64,000 nt of DNA, from contig NW_027476158.1 in assembly GCF_051020955.1 (NCBI RefSeq), positions 558,001 through 622,000 on the forward strand, in the 5' to 3' direction. Below the pieces are notes generated by a model that worked only from the letters and a program-made list of their open reading frames with translations, was not told the origin of the DNA and ran no database searches. Each line of letters begins with the position of its first letter. The stretch's first letter is position 1. Shown piece by piece: positions 52,627-64,000 of this stretch. A program made the position numbers and the translations under genes. Source of the stretch: Megalopta genalis. Lineage: Eukaryota > Arthropoda > Insecta > Hymenoptera > Halictidae.

Positions 52627-53947
52627 AATGCGAAGTAGAAGGCATAGCTACAAATCCATGGGAATCAAATGGTTTAGCTTCAAATACTTGTGATATACAT
52701 GATTTAGTTTCAACAGCATGCGAAACAAACGAGTTAGCTTCAAATCCATGCGAAACACATGATTTAGCTTCAAACCAATGCGAACTAGAAGGGTTATCTT
52801 CGAATCCATAGGAAACAAATGGATTAGCTTCAAACACTTGTGATATACATGATTTAGCTTCAACAGCATGCGAAACAAACGAGTTAGCTTCAAATCCATG
52901 CGAAACACATGATTTAGCTTCAAACCAATGCGAAAAAGAAGGATTATCTTCGAATCCATGCGAAACAAATGGTTTAGCTTCAAACACTTGTGATATACAA
53001 GATTTAGCTTCAACAGCATGCGAAACAAACGAGTTAGCTTCAAAAACCATGCAAAACACATGATTTAGCTTCAAATCAATGCGAAGTAGAAGGGTTATCT
53101 TTGAATCCATGCGAAACAAATGGTTTTGCTTCAAACACTTGTGATATACATGATTTTGCTTCAACTGCACGCTGAACAAACGAGTTAGCTTCAAATCCAT
53201 GCGAAACACATGATTTAGCTTCAAATCAATGCGAAGAAGAGGGGTGATCTTCGAATCCATGCTAATCAAATGGTTCATATTCAAATACTTGTGATATACA
53301 TGATTTAGCTTCAACAGCATACGAAACAAACGAGTTAGCTTCAAATCCAAGCGAAACACATGATTTAGCTTCAATTTAATGCGAAGTAGGAGGCTTAGCT
53401 TCAAATCCTTGCTAATCAAACGGTTTAGCTTCAAATACTTGTGATATACTTGATTTAGATTCAAGTGCATGCGAAACAAACTAGTTAGCTTTAAACCCAT
53501 GCGAAACACATGATTAAACTCCAAATCAATTCGAAGTAGAAGGCTTTGCTTAAAATCCATGCGAAACACATGATTTAGCTTCAAATCAATGCGAAGAAGA
53601 GGGGTGATCTTCGAATCCATGCTAATCAAATGGTACATATTCAAATTCTTGTGATATACATGATTTAGCTTCAACAGCATGCGAAACAAACTAGTTAGCT
53701 TTAAACCAATGCGAAACACATGATTAAACTCCAAATCAATTCGAAGTAGAAGGTTTTGCTTCAAATCCATGCGAAACACATGATTTAGCTTCAAATCAAT
53801 GCGAAGAAGAGGGGTGATCTTCGAATCCATACTAATCAAATGGTACATATTCAAATACTTGTGATATACATTATTTAGCTTCAACTGCATGCGAAACAAA
53901 CGAGTTAGCTTCAAATCCATGCGAAACACATGATTTAGCTGCAAATC
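52627..53947 (+). repeat. E module, copy 1 (1,321 bp)
   Basis: The module begins with M5-M1 carrying GGCATAGCTACAAATCCATGG. It contains CCATAGGAAAC (52806), the 31-bp form TTCAAAAACCATGC (53041), GCACGCTGAAC (53167), TCAATTTAATGCG (53373) and several AGAGGGGTGATC M5 monomers. The same start recurs at 53948, 57660, 59069 and 61526. Confidence 0.84.
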
Positions 53948-56900
53948 AATGCGAAGTAGAAGGCATAGCTACAAATCCATGGGAATCAAATGGTTTAGCT
54001 TCAAATACTTGTGATATACATGATTTAGCTTCAACAGCATGCGAAACAAACGAGTTAGCTTCAAATCCATGCGAAACACATGATTTAGCTTCAAACCAAT
54101 GCGAAAAAGAAGGATTATCTTCGAATCCATGCGAAACAAATGGTTTAGCTTCAAACACTTGTGATATACAAGATTTAGCTTCAACAGCATGCGAAACAAA
54201 CGAGTTAGCTTCAAAAACCATGCAAAACACATGATTTAGCTTCAAATCAATGCGAAGTAGAAGGGTTATCTTTGAATCCATGCGAAACAAATGGTTTTGC
54301 TTCAAACACTTGTGATATACATGATTTTGCTTCAACTGCACGCTGAACAAACGAGTTAGCTTCAAATCCATGCGAAACACATGATTTAGCTTCAAATCAA
54401 TGCGAAGAAGAGGGGTGATCTTCGAATCCATGCTAATCAAATGGTTCATATTCAAATACTTGTGATATACATGATTTAGCTTCAACAGCATACGAAACAA
54501 ACGAGTTAGCTTCAAATCCAAGCGAAACACATGATTTAGCTTCAATTTAATGCGAAGTAGGAGGCTTAGCTTCAAATCCTTGCTAATCAAACGGTTTAGC
54601 TTCAAATACTTGTGATATACTTGATTTAGATTCAAGTGCATGCGAAACAAACTAGTTAGCTTTAAACCCATGCGAAACACATGATTAAACTCCAAATCAA
54701 TTCGAAGTAGAAGGCTTTGCTTAAAATCCATGCGAAACACATGATTTAGCTTCAAATCAATGCGAAGAAGAGGGGTGATCTTCGAATCCATGCTAATCAA
54801 ATGGTACATATTCAAATTCTTGTGATATACATGATTTAGCTTCAACAGCATGCGAAACAAACTAGTTAGCTTTAAACCAATGCGAAACACATGATTAAAC
54901 TCCAAATCAATTCGAAGTAGAAGGTTTTGCTTCAAATCCATGCGAAACACATGATTTAGCTTCAAATCAATGCGAAGAAGAGGGGTGATCTTCGAATCCA
55001 TACTAATCAAATGGTACATATTCAAATACTTGTGATATACATTATTTAGCTTCAACTGCATGCGAAACAAACGAGTTAGCTTCAAATCCATGCGCAACAC
55101 ATGATTTAGCTTCAAACCAATGCGAAGTAGAAGGGTTATCTTCGAATCCATGCGAAACAAATGGTTTAGCTTCAAACACTTGTGATATACATGATTTAGC
55201 TTCAAATCAATGCAAGGTAGAAGGGTTATCTTCGAATTCATGCGAAACAAATGATTTAGCTTCAAACACTTGTGATATACATGATTTAGCTTCAACAGCA
55301 TGCGAAACAAACGAGTTAGCTTCAAATCCATGCGAAATACATGATTTAGCTTCAAATCAATGCGAAGTAGAAGGGTTATCTTTGAATCCATGCGAAACAA
55401 ATGGTTTAGCTTCAAACACTAGTGTTATACATGATTTAGCTTCAACTGCATGCGAAACAACGAGTTAGCTTTAAATCCATGCGAAACATATGATTTAACT
55501 CCAAATCAATGCGAAGTAGAAGGCATAGCTTCAAATCCATGGGAAACAAATGGTTTAGATTCACATACTTGTGATATATATGATTTAGCTTCAACAGCAT
55601 GCGAAACAAACGTGTTAGCTTCAAATCCATGCGAAACACATGATTTTGCTTCAATTTAATGCGAAGTAGAAGGCTTAGCTTCAAATCCATGCCAATCAAA
55701 TGGTTTAGCTTCAAATACTTGTGATATACATGGTTCTGCTTCAAGTGCATGCGAAATAAACGAGTTAGCTTCAAATCCATGCGAAACACATGATTTAGGT
55801 CCAAATCAATGCGAAGCAGAAGGCTGTTGTTCGAATCCATGCGAAACAAAGGTTTAGCTTCAAATACTTGTGATATACTTGATTTATATTCTGTGCATGC
55901 GAAACAAACGAGATAGCTTCAAATCCATGCGAGACATATGATTTAACATCAAATCAATGCGAAGTAGAAGGCATAGCTTCAAATGCATGGGAATAAAATG
56001 GTTTAGCTTCAAATACTTGTGATATACATGATTTAGCTTCAACTGCATGCGAAACAAACGACTTAGCTTCTAATCCATGCGCAACACATGATTTAGCTTC
56101 AAATCAATGCGAAGTAGAAGGGTTATCTTCGAATCCATGCGAAACAAATGGTTTAGCTTCAAACACTTGTGATATACATGATTTAGCTTCAACGGCATGC
56201 GAAACAACGAGTTAGCTTTAAATCCATGCGAAACACATGATTTAGCTCCAAATCAATGCGAAGTAGAAGGCTTTGCTTCAAATCCATGCGAAACACATGA
56301 TTTAGCTTCAAATCAATGCGAAGTAGAAGGGTTATCTTCGAATCCATGCGAAACAAATGATTTAGCTTCAAACACTTGTGATATACATGATTTAGCTTCA
56401 ACTGCATGCGAAACACACGAGATAGCTTCAAATCCATGCGCAACACATGATTTAGCTTCAAATCAATGCGAAGTAGAAGGGTTATCTTTGAATCCATGCG
56501 AAACAAATGGTTTAGCATCAAACACTTGTGTTATACATGATTTAGCTTCAACTGCATGCGAAACAACGAGTTAGCTTTAAATCCATGCGAAACACATGAT
56601 TTAGCTCCAAATCAATGCGAAGTAGAAGGCATAGCTTCAAATCCATGGGAATAAAATGGTTTATCTTCAAATACTTGTGGTATGCATGACTTATCTTCAA
56701 CTGCATGCGAAATAAACGAGTTAGCTTCAAATCCATGCGAAAAACATGATTTAGGTCCAAATCAATGCGAAGCAGAAGGCTGATGTTCGAATCCATGCGA
56801 AACAAAGGTTTAGCTTCAAATACTTGTGATATACTTGATTTATATTCAAGTGCATGCGAAACAAACGAGATAGCTTCAAATCCATGCGAGACATATGATT

Positions 56901-57174
56901 TAACATCAAATCAATGCGAAGTAGAAGGCATAGCTTCAAATGCATGGGAATAATATGGTTCAGCTTCAAATACTTGCGATATACATGATTTAGCTTCAAC
57001 TGCATGCGAAACAACGGGTTAGCTTTAAATCCATGCGAAACATATGATTTAACATCAAATCAATGCGAAGCAGAAGGCTGATGTTCGAATCCATGCGAAA
57101 CAAATGGTTTAGCTTCAAATACTTGTGATATACATGATTTAGCTTCAACTGCATGCGAAACAAACGAGTTAGCT
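53948..57174 (+). repeat. E module, copy 2, with downstream E units
   Basis: This repeats 52627 onward at +1,321 bp, then at +1,171 bp because the 150-bp unit containing CCATAGG is missing. It runs on into units with CTTCAAATCAATGCAAGG (M2 joined to M5, near 55196) and into 56189-57174, which match 51455-52440 at an offset of 4,734 bp. Positions 54006-56272 recur at +7,728 bp at the end of the window. Confidence 0.82.
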
Positions 57175-57772
57175 TCAAATCCTTGCGAAACACATGATTA
57201 TCTTCAAATCAATACGAAGAAGAGTGGTGATCTTCGAATCCATGTTAATCAAATGGTCCATATTCAAATACTTGTGATATACATGATTTAGCTTCAACAG
57301 CATGCGAAACAAACGAGTTAGCTGTAAATCCATGCGAAACACATGATTTAGCTCCAAATCAATGCGAAGTAGAAGGCATAGCTACAAATCCATGGGAATC
57401 AAATGGTTTAGCTTCAAATACTTGTGATATACATGATTTAGTTTCAACAGCATGCGAAACAAACGAGTTAGCTTCAAATCCTTGCGAAACACATGATTAT
57501 CTTCAAATCAATACGAAGAAGAGTGGTGATCTTCGAATCCATGTTAATCAAATGGTCCATATTCAAATACTTGTGATATACATGATTTAGCTTCAACAGC
57601 ATGCGAAACAAACGAGTTAGCTGTAAATCCATGCGAAACACATGATTTAGCTCCAAATCAATGCGAAGTAGAAGGCATAGCTACAAATCCATGGGAATCA
57701 AATGGTTTAGCTTCAAATACTTGTGATATACATGATTTAGTTTCAACAGCATGCGAAACAAACGAGTTAGCT
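57175..57772 (+). repeat. 299-bp tandem duplication
   Basis: Positions 57175-57473 repeat as 57474-57772. The unit contains the short M4 (ACATGATTATCTTC), the M1 with CATGTTAATCAAATGGTCC and the GGCATAGCTACAAATCC start of the E module. The length is 299 and not 300 because the M4 monomer inside is 29 bp. Confidence 0.87.
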
Positions 57773-59068
57773 TCAAATCCATGCGAAACACATGATTTAG
57801 CTTCAAACCAATGCGAACTAGAAGGGTTATCTTCGAATCCATAGGAAACAAATGGATTAGCTTCAAACACTTGTGATATACATGATTTAGCTTCAACAGC
57901 ATGCGAAACAAACGAGTTAGCTTCAAATCCATGCGAAACACATGATTTAGCTTCAAACCAATGCGAAAAAGAAGGATTATCTTCGAATCCATGCGAAACA
58001 AATGGTTTAGCTTCAAACACTTGTGATATACAAGATTTAGCTTCAACAGCATGCGAAACAAACGAGTTAGCTTCAAAAACCATGCAAAACACATGATTTA
58101 GCTTCAAATCAATGCGAAGTAGAAGGGTTATCTTTGAATCCATGCGAAACAAATGGTTTTGCTTCAAACACTTGTGATATACATGATTTTGCTTCAACTG
58201 CACGCTGAACAAACGAGTTAGCTTCAAATCCATGCGAAACACATGATTTAGCTTCAAATCAATGCGAAGAAGAGGGGTGATCTTCGAATCCATGCTAATC
58301 AAATGGTTCATATTCAAATACTTGTGATATACATGATTTAGCTTCAACAGCATACGAAACAAACGAGTTAGCTTCAAATCCAAGCGAAACACATGATTTA
58401 GCTTCAATTTAATGCGAAGTAGGAGGCTTAGCTTCAAATCCTTGCTAATCAAACGGTTTAGCTTCAAATACTTGTGATATACTTGATTTAGATTCAAGTG
58501 CATGCGAAACAAACTAGTTAGCTTTAAACCCATGCGAAACACATGATTAAACTCCAAATCAATTCGAAGTAGAAGGCTTTGCTTAAAATCCATGCGAAAC
58601 ACATGATTTAGCTTCAAATCAATGCGAAGAAGAGGGGTGATCTTCGAATCCATGCTAATCAAATGGTACATATTCAAATACTTGCGATATACATGATTTA
58701 GCTTCAACTGCATGCGAAACAACGGGTTAGCTTTAAATCCATGCGAAACATATGATTTAACATCAAATCAATGCGAAGCAGAAGGCTGATGTTCGAATCC
58801 ATGCGAAACAAATGGTTTAGCTTCAAATACTTGTGATATACATGATTTAGCTTCAACTGCATGCGAAACAAACGAGTTAGCTTCAAATCCTTGCGAAACA
58901 CATGATTATCTTCAAATCAATACGAAGAAGAGTGGTGATCTTCGAATCCATGTTAATCAAATGGTCCATATTCAAATACTTGTGATATACATGATTTAGC
59001 TTCAACAGCATGCGAAACAAACGAGTTAGCTGTAAATCCATGCGAAACACATGATTTAGCTCCAAATC
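57660..59068 (+). repeat. E module, copy 3 (1,409 bp, shortened)
   Basis: This matches copy 1 at +5,033 bp up to about 58680, then switches to the unit TACTTGCGATATACATG (58678) with the GAAACAACGGG M3 (58707). It thereby joins the 56996-type segment at an offset of 1,708 bp. The second half of the module is therefore replaced. Confidence 0.82.
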
Positions 59069-61525
59069 AATGCGAAGTAGAAGGCATAGCTACAAATCCA
59101 TGGGAATCAAATGGTTTAGCTTCAAATACTTGTGATATACATGATTTAGTTTCAACAGCATGCGAAACAAACGAGTTAGCTTCAAATCCATGCGAAACAC
59201 ATGATTTAGCTTCAAACCAATGCGAACTAGAAGGGTTATCTTCGAATCCATAGGAAACAAATGGATTAGCTTCAAACACTTGTGATATACATGATTTAGC
59301 TTCAACAGCATGCGAAACAAACGAGTTAGCTTCAAATCCATGCGAAACACATGATTTAGCTTCAAACCAATGCGAAAAAGAAGGATTATCTTCGAATCCA
59401 TGCGAAACAAATGGTTTAGCTTCAAACACTTGTGATATACAAGATTTAGCTTCAACAGCATGCGAAACAAACGAGTTAGCTTCAAAAACCATGCAAAACA
59501 CATGATTTAGCTTCAAATCAATGCGAAGTAGAAGGGTTATCTTTGAATCCATGCGAAACAAATGGTTTTGCTTCAAACACTTGTGATATACATGATTTTG
59601 CTTCAACTGCACGCTGAACAAACGAGTTAGCTTCAAATCCATGCGAAACACATGATTTAGCTTCAAATCAATGCGAAGAAGAGGGGTGATCTTCGAATCC
59701 ATGCTAATCAAATGGTTCATATTCAAATACTTGTGATATACATGATTTAGCTTCAACAGCATACGAAACAAACGAGTTAGCTTCAAATCCAAGCGAAACA
59801 CATGATTTAGCTTCAATTTAATGCGAAGTAGGAGGCTTAGCTTCAAATCCTTGCTAATCAAACGGTTTAGCTTCAAATACTTGTGATATACTTGATTTAG
59901 ATTCAAGTGCATGCGAAACAAACTAGTTAGCTTTAAACCCATGCGAAACACATGATTAAACTCCAAATCAATTCGAAGTAGAAGGCTTTGCTTAAAATCC
60001 ATGCGAAACACATGATTTAGCTTCAAATCAATGCGAAGAAGAGGGGTGATCTTCGAATCCATGCTAATCAAATGGTACATATTCAAATTCTTGTGATATA
60101 CATGATTTAGCTTCAACAGCATGCGAAACAAACTAGTTAGCTTTAAACCAATGCGAAACACATGATTAAACTCCAAATCAATTCGAAGTAGAAGGTTTTG
60201 CTTCAAATCCATGCGAAACACATGATTTAGCTTCAAATCAATGCGAAGAAGAGGGGTGATCTTCGAATCCATGCTAATCAAATGGTACATATTCAAATAC
60301 TTGTGATATACATTATTTAGCTTCAACTGCATGCGAAACAAACGAGTTAGCTTCAAATCCATGCGCAACACATGATTTAGCTTCAAACCAATGCGAAGTA
60401 GAAGGGTTATCTTCGAATCCATGCGAAACAAATGGTTTAGCTTCAAACACTTGTGATATACATGATTTAGCTTCAAATCAATGCAAGGTAGAAGGGTTAT
60501 CTTCGAATTCATGCGAAACAAATGATTTAGCTTCAAACACTTGTGATATACATGATTTAGCTTCAACTGCATGCGAAACAAACGAGATAGCTTCAAATCC
60601 ATGCGCAACACATGATTTAGCTTCAAATCAATGCGAAGTAGAAGGGTTATCTTTGAATCCATGCGAAACAAATGGTTTAGCATCAAACACTTGTGTTATA
60701 CATGATTTAGCTTCAACTGCATGCGAAACAACGAGTTAGCTTTAAATCCATGCGAAACACATGATTTAGCTCCAAATCAATGCGAAGTAGAAGGCATAGC
60801 TTCAAATCCATGGGAATAAAATGGTTTATCTTCAAATACTTGTGGTATGCATGACTTATCTTCAACTGCATGCGAAATAAACGAGTTAGCTTCAAATTCA
60901 TGCGAAAAACATGATTTAGGTCCAAATCAATGCGAAGCAGAAGGCTGATGTTCGAATCCATGCGAAACAAAGGTTTAGCTTCAAATACTTGTGATATACT
61001 TGATTTATATTCAAGTGCATGCGAAACAAACGAGATAGCTTCAAATCCATGCGAGACATATGATTTAACATCAAATCAATGCGAAGTAGAAGGCATAGCT
61101 TCAAATGCATGGGAATAAAATGGTTCAGCTTCAAATACTTGCGATATACATGATTTAGCTTCAACTGCATGCGAAACAACGAGTTAGCTTTAAATCCATG
61201 CGAAACATATGATTTAACATCAAATCAATGCGAAGCAGAAGGCTGATGTTCGAATCCATGCGAAACAAATGGTTTAGCTTCAAATACTTGTGATATACAT
61301 TATTTAGCTTCAACTGCATGCGAAACAAACGAGTTAGCTTCAAATCCTTGCGAAACACATGATTATCTTCAAATCAATACGAAGAAGAGTGGTGATCTTC
61401 GAATCCATGTTAATCAAATGGTCCATATTCAAATACTTGTGATATACATGATTTAGCTTCAACAGCATGCGAAACAAACGAGTTAGCTGTAAATCCATGC
61501 GAAACACATGATTTAGCTCCAAATC
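59069..61525 (+). repeat. E module, copy 4 (2,457 bp with following units)
   Basis: This repeats copy 3 at +1,409 bp and keeps the full module to about 60560, then continues into units like those at 56410-57360 (offset 4,165 bp). The whole block recurs at +2,457 bp from 61526. Confidence 0.83.
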
Positions 61526-64000
61526 AATGCGAAGTAGAAGGCATAGCTACAAATCCATGGGAATCAAATGGTTTAGCTTCAAATACTTGTGATATACATG
61601 ATTTAGTTTCAACAGCATGCGAAACAAACGAGTTAGCTTCAAATCCATGCGAAACACATGATTTAGCTTCAAACCAATGCGAACTAGAAGGGTTATCTTC
61701 GAATCCATAGGAAACAAATGGATTAGCTTCAAACACTTGTGATATACATGATTTAGCTTCAACAGCATGCGAAACAAACGAGTTAGCTTCAAATCCATGC
61801 GAAACACATGATTTAGCTTCAAACCAATGCGAAAAAGAAGGATTATCTTCGAATCCATGCGAAACAAATGGTTTAGCTTCAAACACTTGTGATATACAAG
61901 ATTTAGCTTCAACAGCATGCGAAACAAACGAGTTAGCTTCAAAAACCATGCAAAACACATGATTTAGCTTCAAATCAATGCGAAGTAGAAGGGTTATCTT
62001 TGAATCCATGCGAAACAAATGGTTTTGCTTCAAACACTTGTGATATACATGATTTTGCTTCAACTGCACGCTGAACAAACGAGTTAGCTTCAAATCCATG
62101 CGAAACACATGATTTAGCTTCAAATCAATGCGAAGAAGAGGGGTGATCTTCGAATCCATGCTAATCAAATGGTTCATATTCAAATACTTGTGATATACAT
62201 GATTTAGCTTCAACAGCATACGAAACAAACGAGTTAGCTTCAAATCCAAGCGAAACACATGATTTAGCTTCAATTTAATGCGAAGTAGGAGGCTTAGCTT
62301 CAAATCCTTGCTAATCAAACGGTTTAGCTTCAAATACTTGTGATATACTTGATTTAGATTCAAGTGCATGCGAAACAAACTAGTTAGCTTTAAACCCATG
62401 CGAAACACATGATTAAACTCCAAATCAATTCGAAGTAGAAGGCTTTGCTTAAAATCCATGCGAAACACATGATTTAGCTTCAAATCAATGCGAAGAAGAG
62501 GGGTGATCTTCGAATCCATGCTAATCAAATGGTACATATTCAAATTCTTGTGATATACATGATTTAGCTTCAACAGCATGCGAAACAAACTAGTTAGCTT
62601 TAAACCAATGCGAAACACATGATTAAACTCCAAATCAATTCGAAGTAGAAGGTTTTGCTTCAAATCCATGCGAAACACATGATTTAGCTTCAAATCAATG
62701 CGAAGAAGAGGGGTGATCTTCGAATCCATGCTAATCAAATGGTACATATTCAAATACTTGTGATACACATTATTTAGCTTCAACTGCATGCGAAACAAAC
62801 GAGTTAGCTTCAAATCCATGCGCAACACATGATTTAGCTTCAAACCAATGCGAAGTAGAAGGGTTATCTTCGAATCCATGCGAAACAAATGGTTTAGCTT
62901 CAAACACTTGTGATATACATGATTTAGCTTCAAATCAATGCAAGGTAGAAGGGTTATCTTCGAATTCATGCGAAACAAATGATTTAGCTTCAAACACTTG
63001 TGATATACATGATTTAGCTTCAACAGCATGCGAAACAAACGAGTTAGCTTCAAATCCATGCGAAATACATGATTTAGCTTCAAATCAATGCGAAGTAGAA
63101 GGGTTATCTTTGAATCCATGCGAAACAAATGGTTTAGCTTCAAACACTAGTGTTATACATGATTTAGCTTCAACTGCATGCGAAACAACGAGTTAGCTTT
63201 AAATCCATGCGAAACATATGATTTAACTCCAAATCAATGCGAAGTAGAAGGCATAGCTTCAAAGCCATGGGAAACAAATGGTTTAGATTCACATACTTGT
63301 GATATATATGATTTAGCTTCAACAGCATGCGAAACAAACGTGTTAGCTTCAAATCCATGCGAAACACATGATTTTGCTTCAATTTAATGCGAAGTAGAAG
63401 GCTTAGCTTCAAATCCATGCCAATCAAATGGTTTAGCTTCAAATACTTGTGATATACATGGTTCTGCTTCAAGTGCATGCGAAATAAACGAGTTAGCTTC
63501 AAATCCATGCGAAACACATGATTTAGGTCCAAATCAATGCGAAGCAGAAGGCTGTTGTTCGAATCCATGCGAAACAAAGGTTTAGCTTCAAATACTTGTG
63601 ATATACTTGATTTATATTCTGTGCATGCGAAACAAACGAGATAGCTTCAAATCCATGCGAGACATATGATTTAACATCAAATCAATGCGAAGTAGAAGGC
63701 ATAGCTTCAAATGCATGGGAATAAAATGGTTTAGCTTCAAATACTTGTGATATACATGATTTAGCTTCAACTGCATGCGAAACAAACGAGTTAGCTTCTA
63801 ATCCATGCGCAACACATGATTTAGCTTCAAATCAATGCGAAGTAGAAGGGTTATCTTCGAATCCATGCGAAACAAATGGTTTAGCTTCAAACACTTGTGA
63901 TATACATGATTTAGCTTCAACGGCATGCGAAACAACGAGTTAGCTTTAAATCCATGCGAAACACATGATTTAGCTCCAAATCAATGCGAAGTAGAAGGCT
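61526..64000 (+). repeat. E module, copy 5, running off the window end
   Basis: The left part matches copy 4 at +2,457 bp. Positions 61734-64000 also match 54006-56272 at an offset of exactly 7,728 bp, including single-base indels. Four differences were seen: 55002/62730 (A/G), 55038/62766 (T/C), 55536/63264 (T/G) and 56062/63790 (C/G). The array continues beyond the window. Confidence 0.86.

Larger units (their letters stand above)
1..64000 (+). repeat. Satellite DNA array (30-bp monomer, 150-bp pentamer, nested HORs)
   Basis: Every part of the window I read can be parsed into head-to-tail monomers of about 30 bp, each starting with a form of CATGCGAAAC and ending with a form of TTAGCTTCAAAT followed by C, A or G. 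Five variants recur in the order M1-M2-M3-M4-M5 to make 150 bp, and blocks of these recur as kilobase-scale higher-order repeats. All monomers have the same orientation. No unique flank, gene, transposon or RNA gene interrupts the array, and both window edges lie inside it, so its true length is larger than 64 kb. Long homogeneous arrays with nested periods are known from eukaryotic centromeric, pericentromeric and subtelomeric satellites. Which of these applies here is inference, and I do not recognise the family or host. Confidence 0.97.

Noticed and set aside
45696..63540. Telomere-like TTTAGG in GATTTAGGTCC
   Set aside because: It is a single hexamer within an M4 variant of region E and never occurs in tandem; G comes from one substitution in TTTAGCT.
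208..63577. Dozens of open reading frames on both strands (up to 593 codons) that look like ten-residue repeat proteins
   Set aside because: They follow from a repeat length divisible by three with one stop-free frame per strand. Both strands are open over the same bases, stops and single-base indels are copied with the HORs, starts are just ATG triplets inside repeats, and there is no unique N- or C-terminal domain, promoter or splice context.
1..64000. CRISPR array (repeat length near 30 bp)
   Set aside because: There are no unique spacers; the sequence between any two similar monomers is itself a monomer of the same family, and no cas gene is present.
1..64000. Transposon, LTR, rRNA or tRNA sequence within the array
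   Set aside because: I read through the window and found no segment that could not be parsed as satellite monomers; no tRNA or rRNA-like stretch or transposase or reverse transcriptase motif was seen.
1..64000. Inverted array segments or orientation switches
   Set aside because: TTAGCTTCAAAT-type cores occur throughout on the + strand and I saw no run of the reverse form, so the array appears to be head-to-tail only.

Overview
The whole 64 kb window is one continuous block of tandemly repeated satellite DNA. I find no unique sequence, no credible protein-coding gene, no RNA gene and no recognisable transposon in it. The base unit is a monomer of about 30 bp built around TGCGAA at one end and TTAGCTTCAAAT at the other. 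Five monomer types (here M1 to M5) follow one another in fixed order to make a 150-bp unit. The 150-bp units are arranged in longer higher-order repeats (HORs) of about 1.2 to 7.7 kb. All units point the same way; I saw no inversion.

This organisation is what centromeric, pericentromeric or other heterochromatic satellites of eukaryotes look like, and no bacterial or phage genome is expected to hold it. Hand-counting the consensus gives 36.7% GC (A 53, C 29, G 26, T 42 of 150) and six CpG where about five are expected. CpG is therefore not depleted, which argues weakly against a genome with heavy germline CpG methylation. I cannot name the species or the satellite family.

Layout. Region A (1 to ~1,880) is a diverged array with a 1,202-bp HOR. 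Region B (~1,880 to ~27,365) is a very homogeneous, strictly 150-bp-register array. Its duplications are exact multiples of 150 bp (750, 1,500, 2,250, 3,150, 3,300, 3,450), and many copies show no or almost no differences. Region C (~27,400 to 36,057) holds two copies of a ~4 kb HOR offset by 4,435 to 4,735 bp, with a junction segment that matches region A. Region D (36,058 to ~44,690, repeated again at ~48,415 to 49,760) is marked by two extra monomer types (X and Y) that turn the pentamer into a 210-bp heptamer. Region E (~44,690 to 64,000) contains 29-bp and 31-bp monomers, a 5,064-bp HOR, and a set of 1.3 to 2.5 kb modules ending in a very recent 7,728-bp-offset duplication.

Two of the six frames of the 150-bp consensus lack stop codons, one on each strand, so open stretches of up to 593 codons appear. 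They are broken by stops that are copied along with the HORs and by single-base indels, so I call no CDS. The points of interest are the nested repeat structure, the inverted-repeat motif confined to M5 and its junction with M1, the roughly 10-bp spacing of A/T tracts in a near-nucleosomal unit, and segments shared between arrays tens of kilobases apart.
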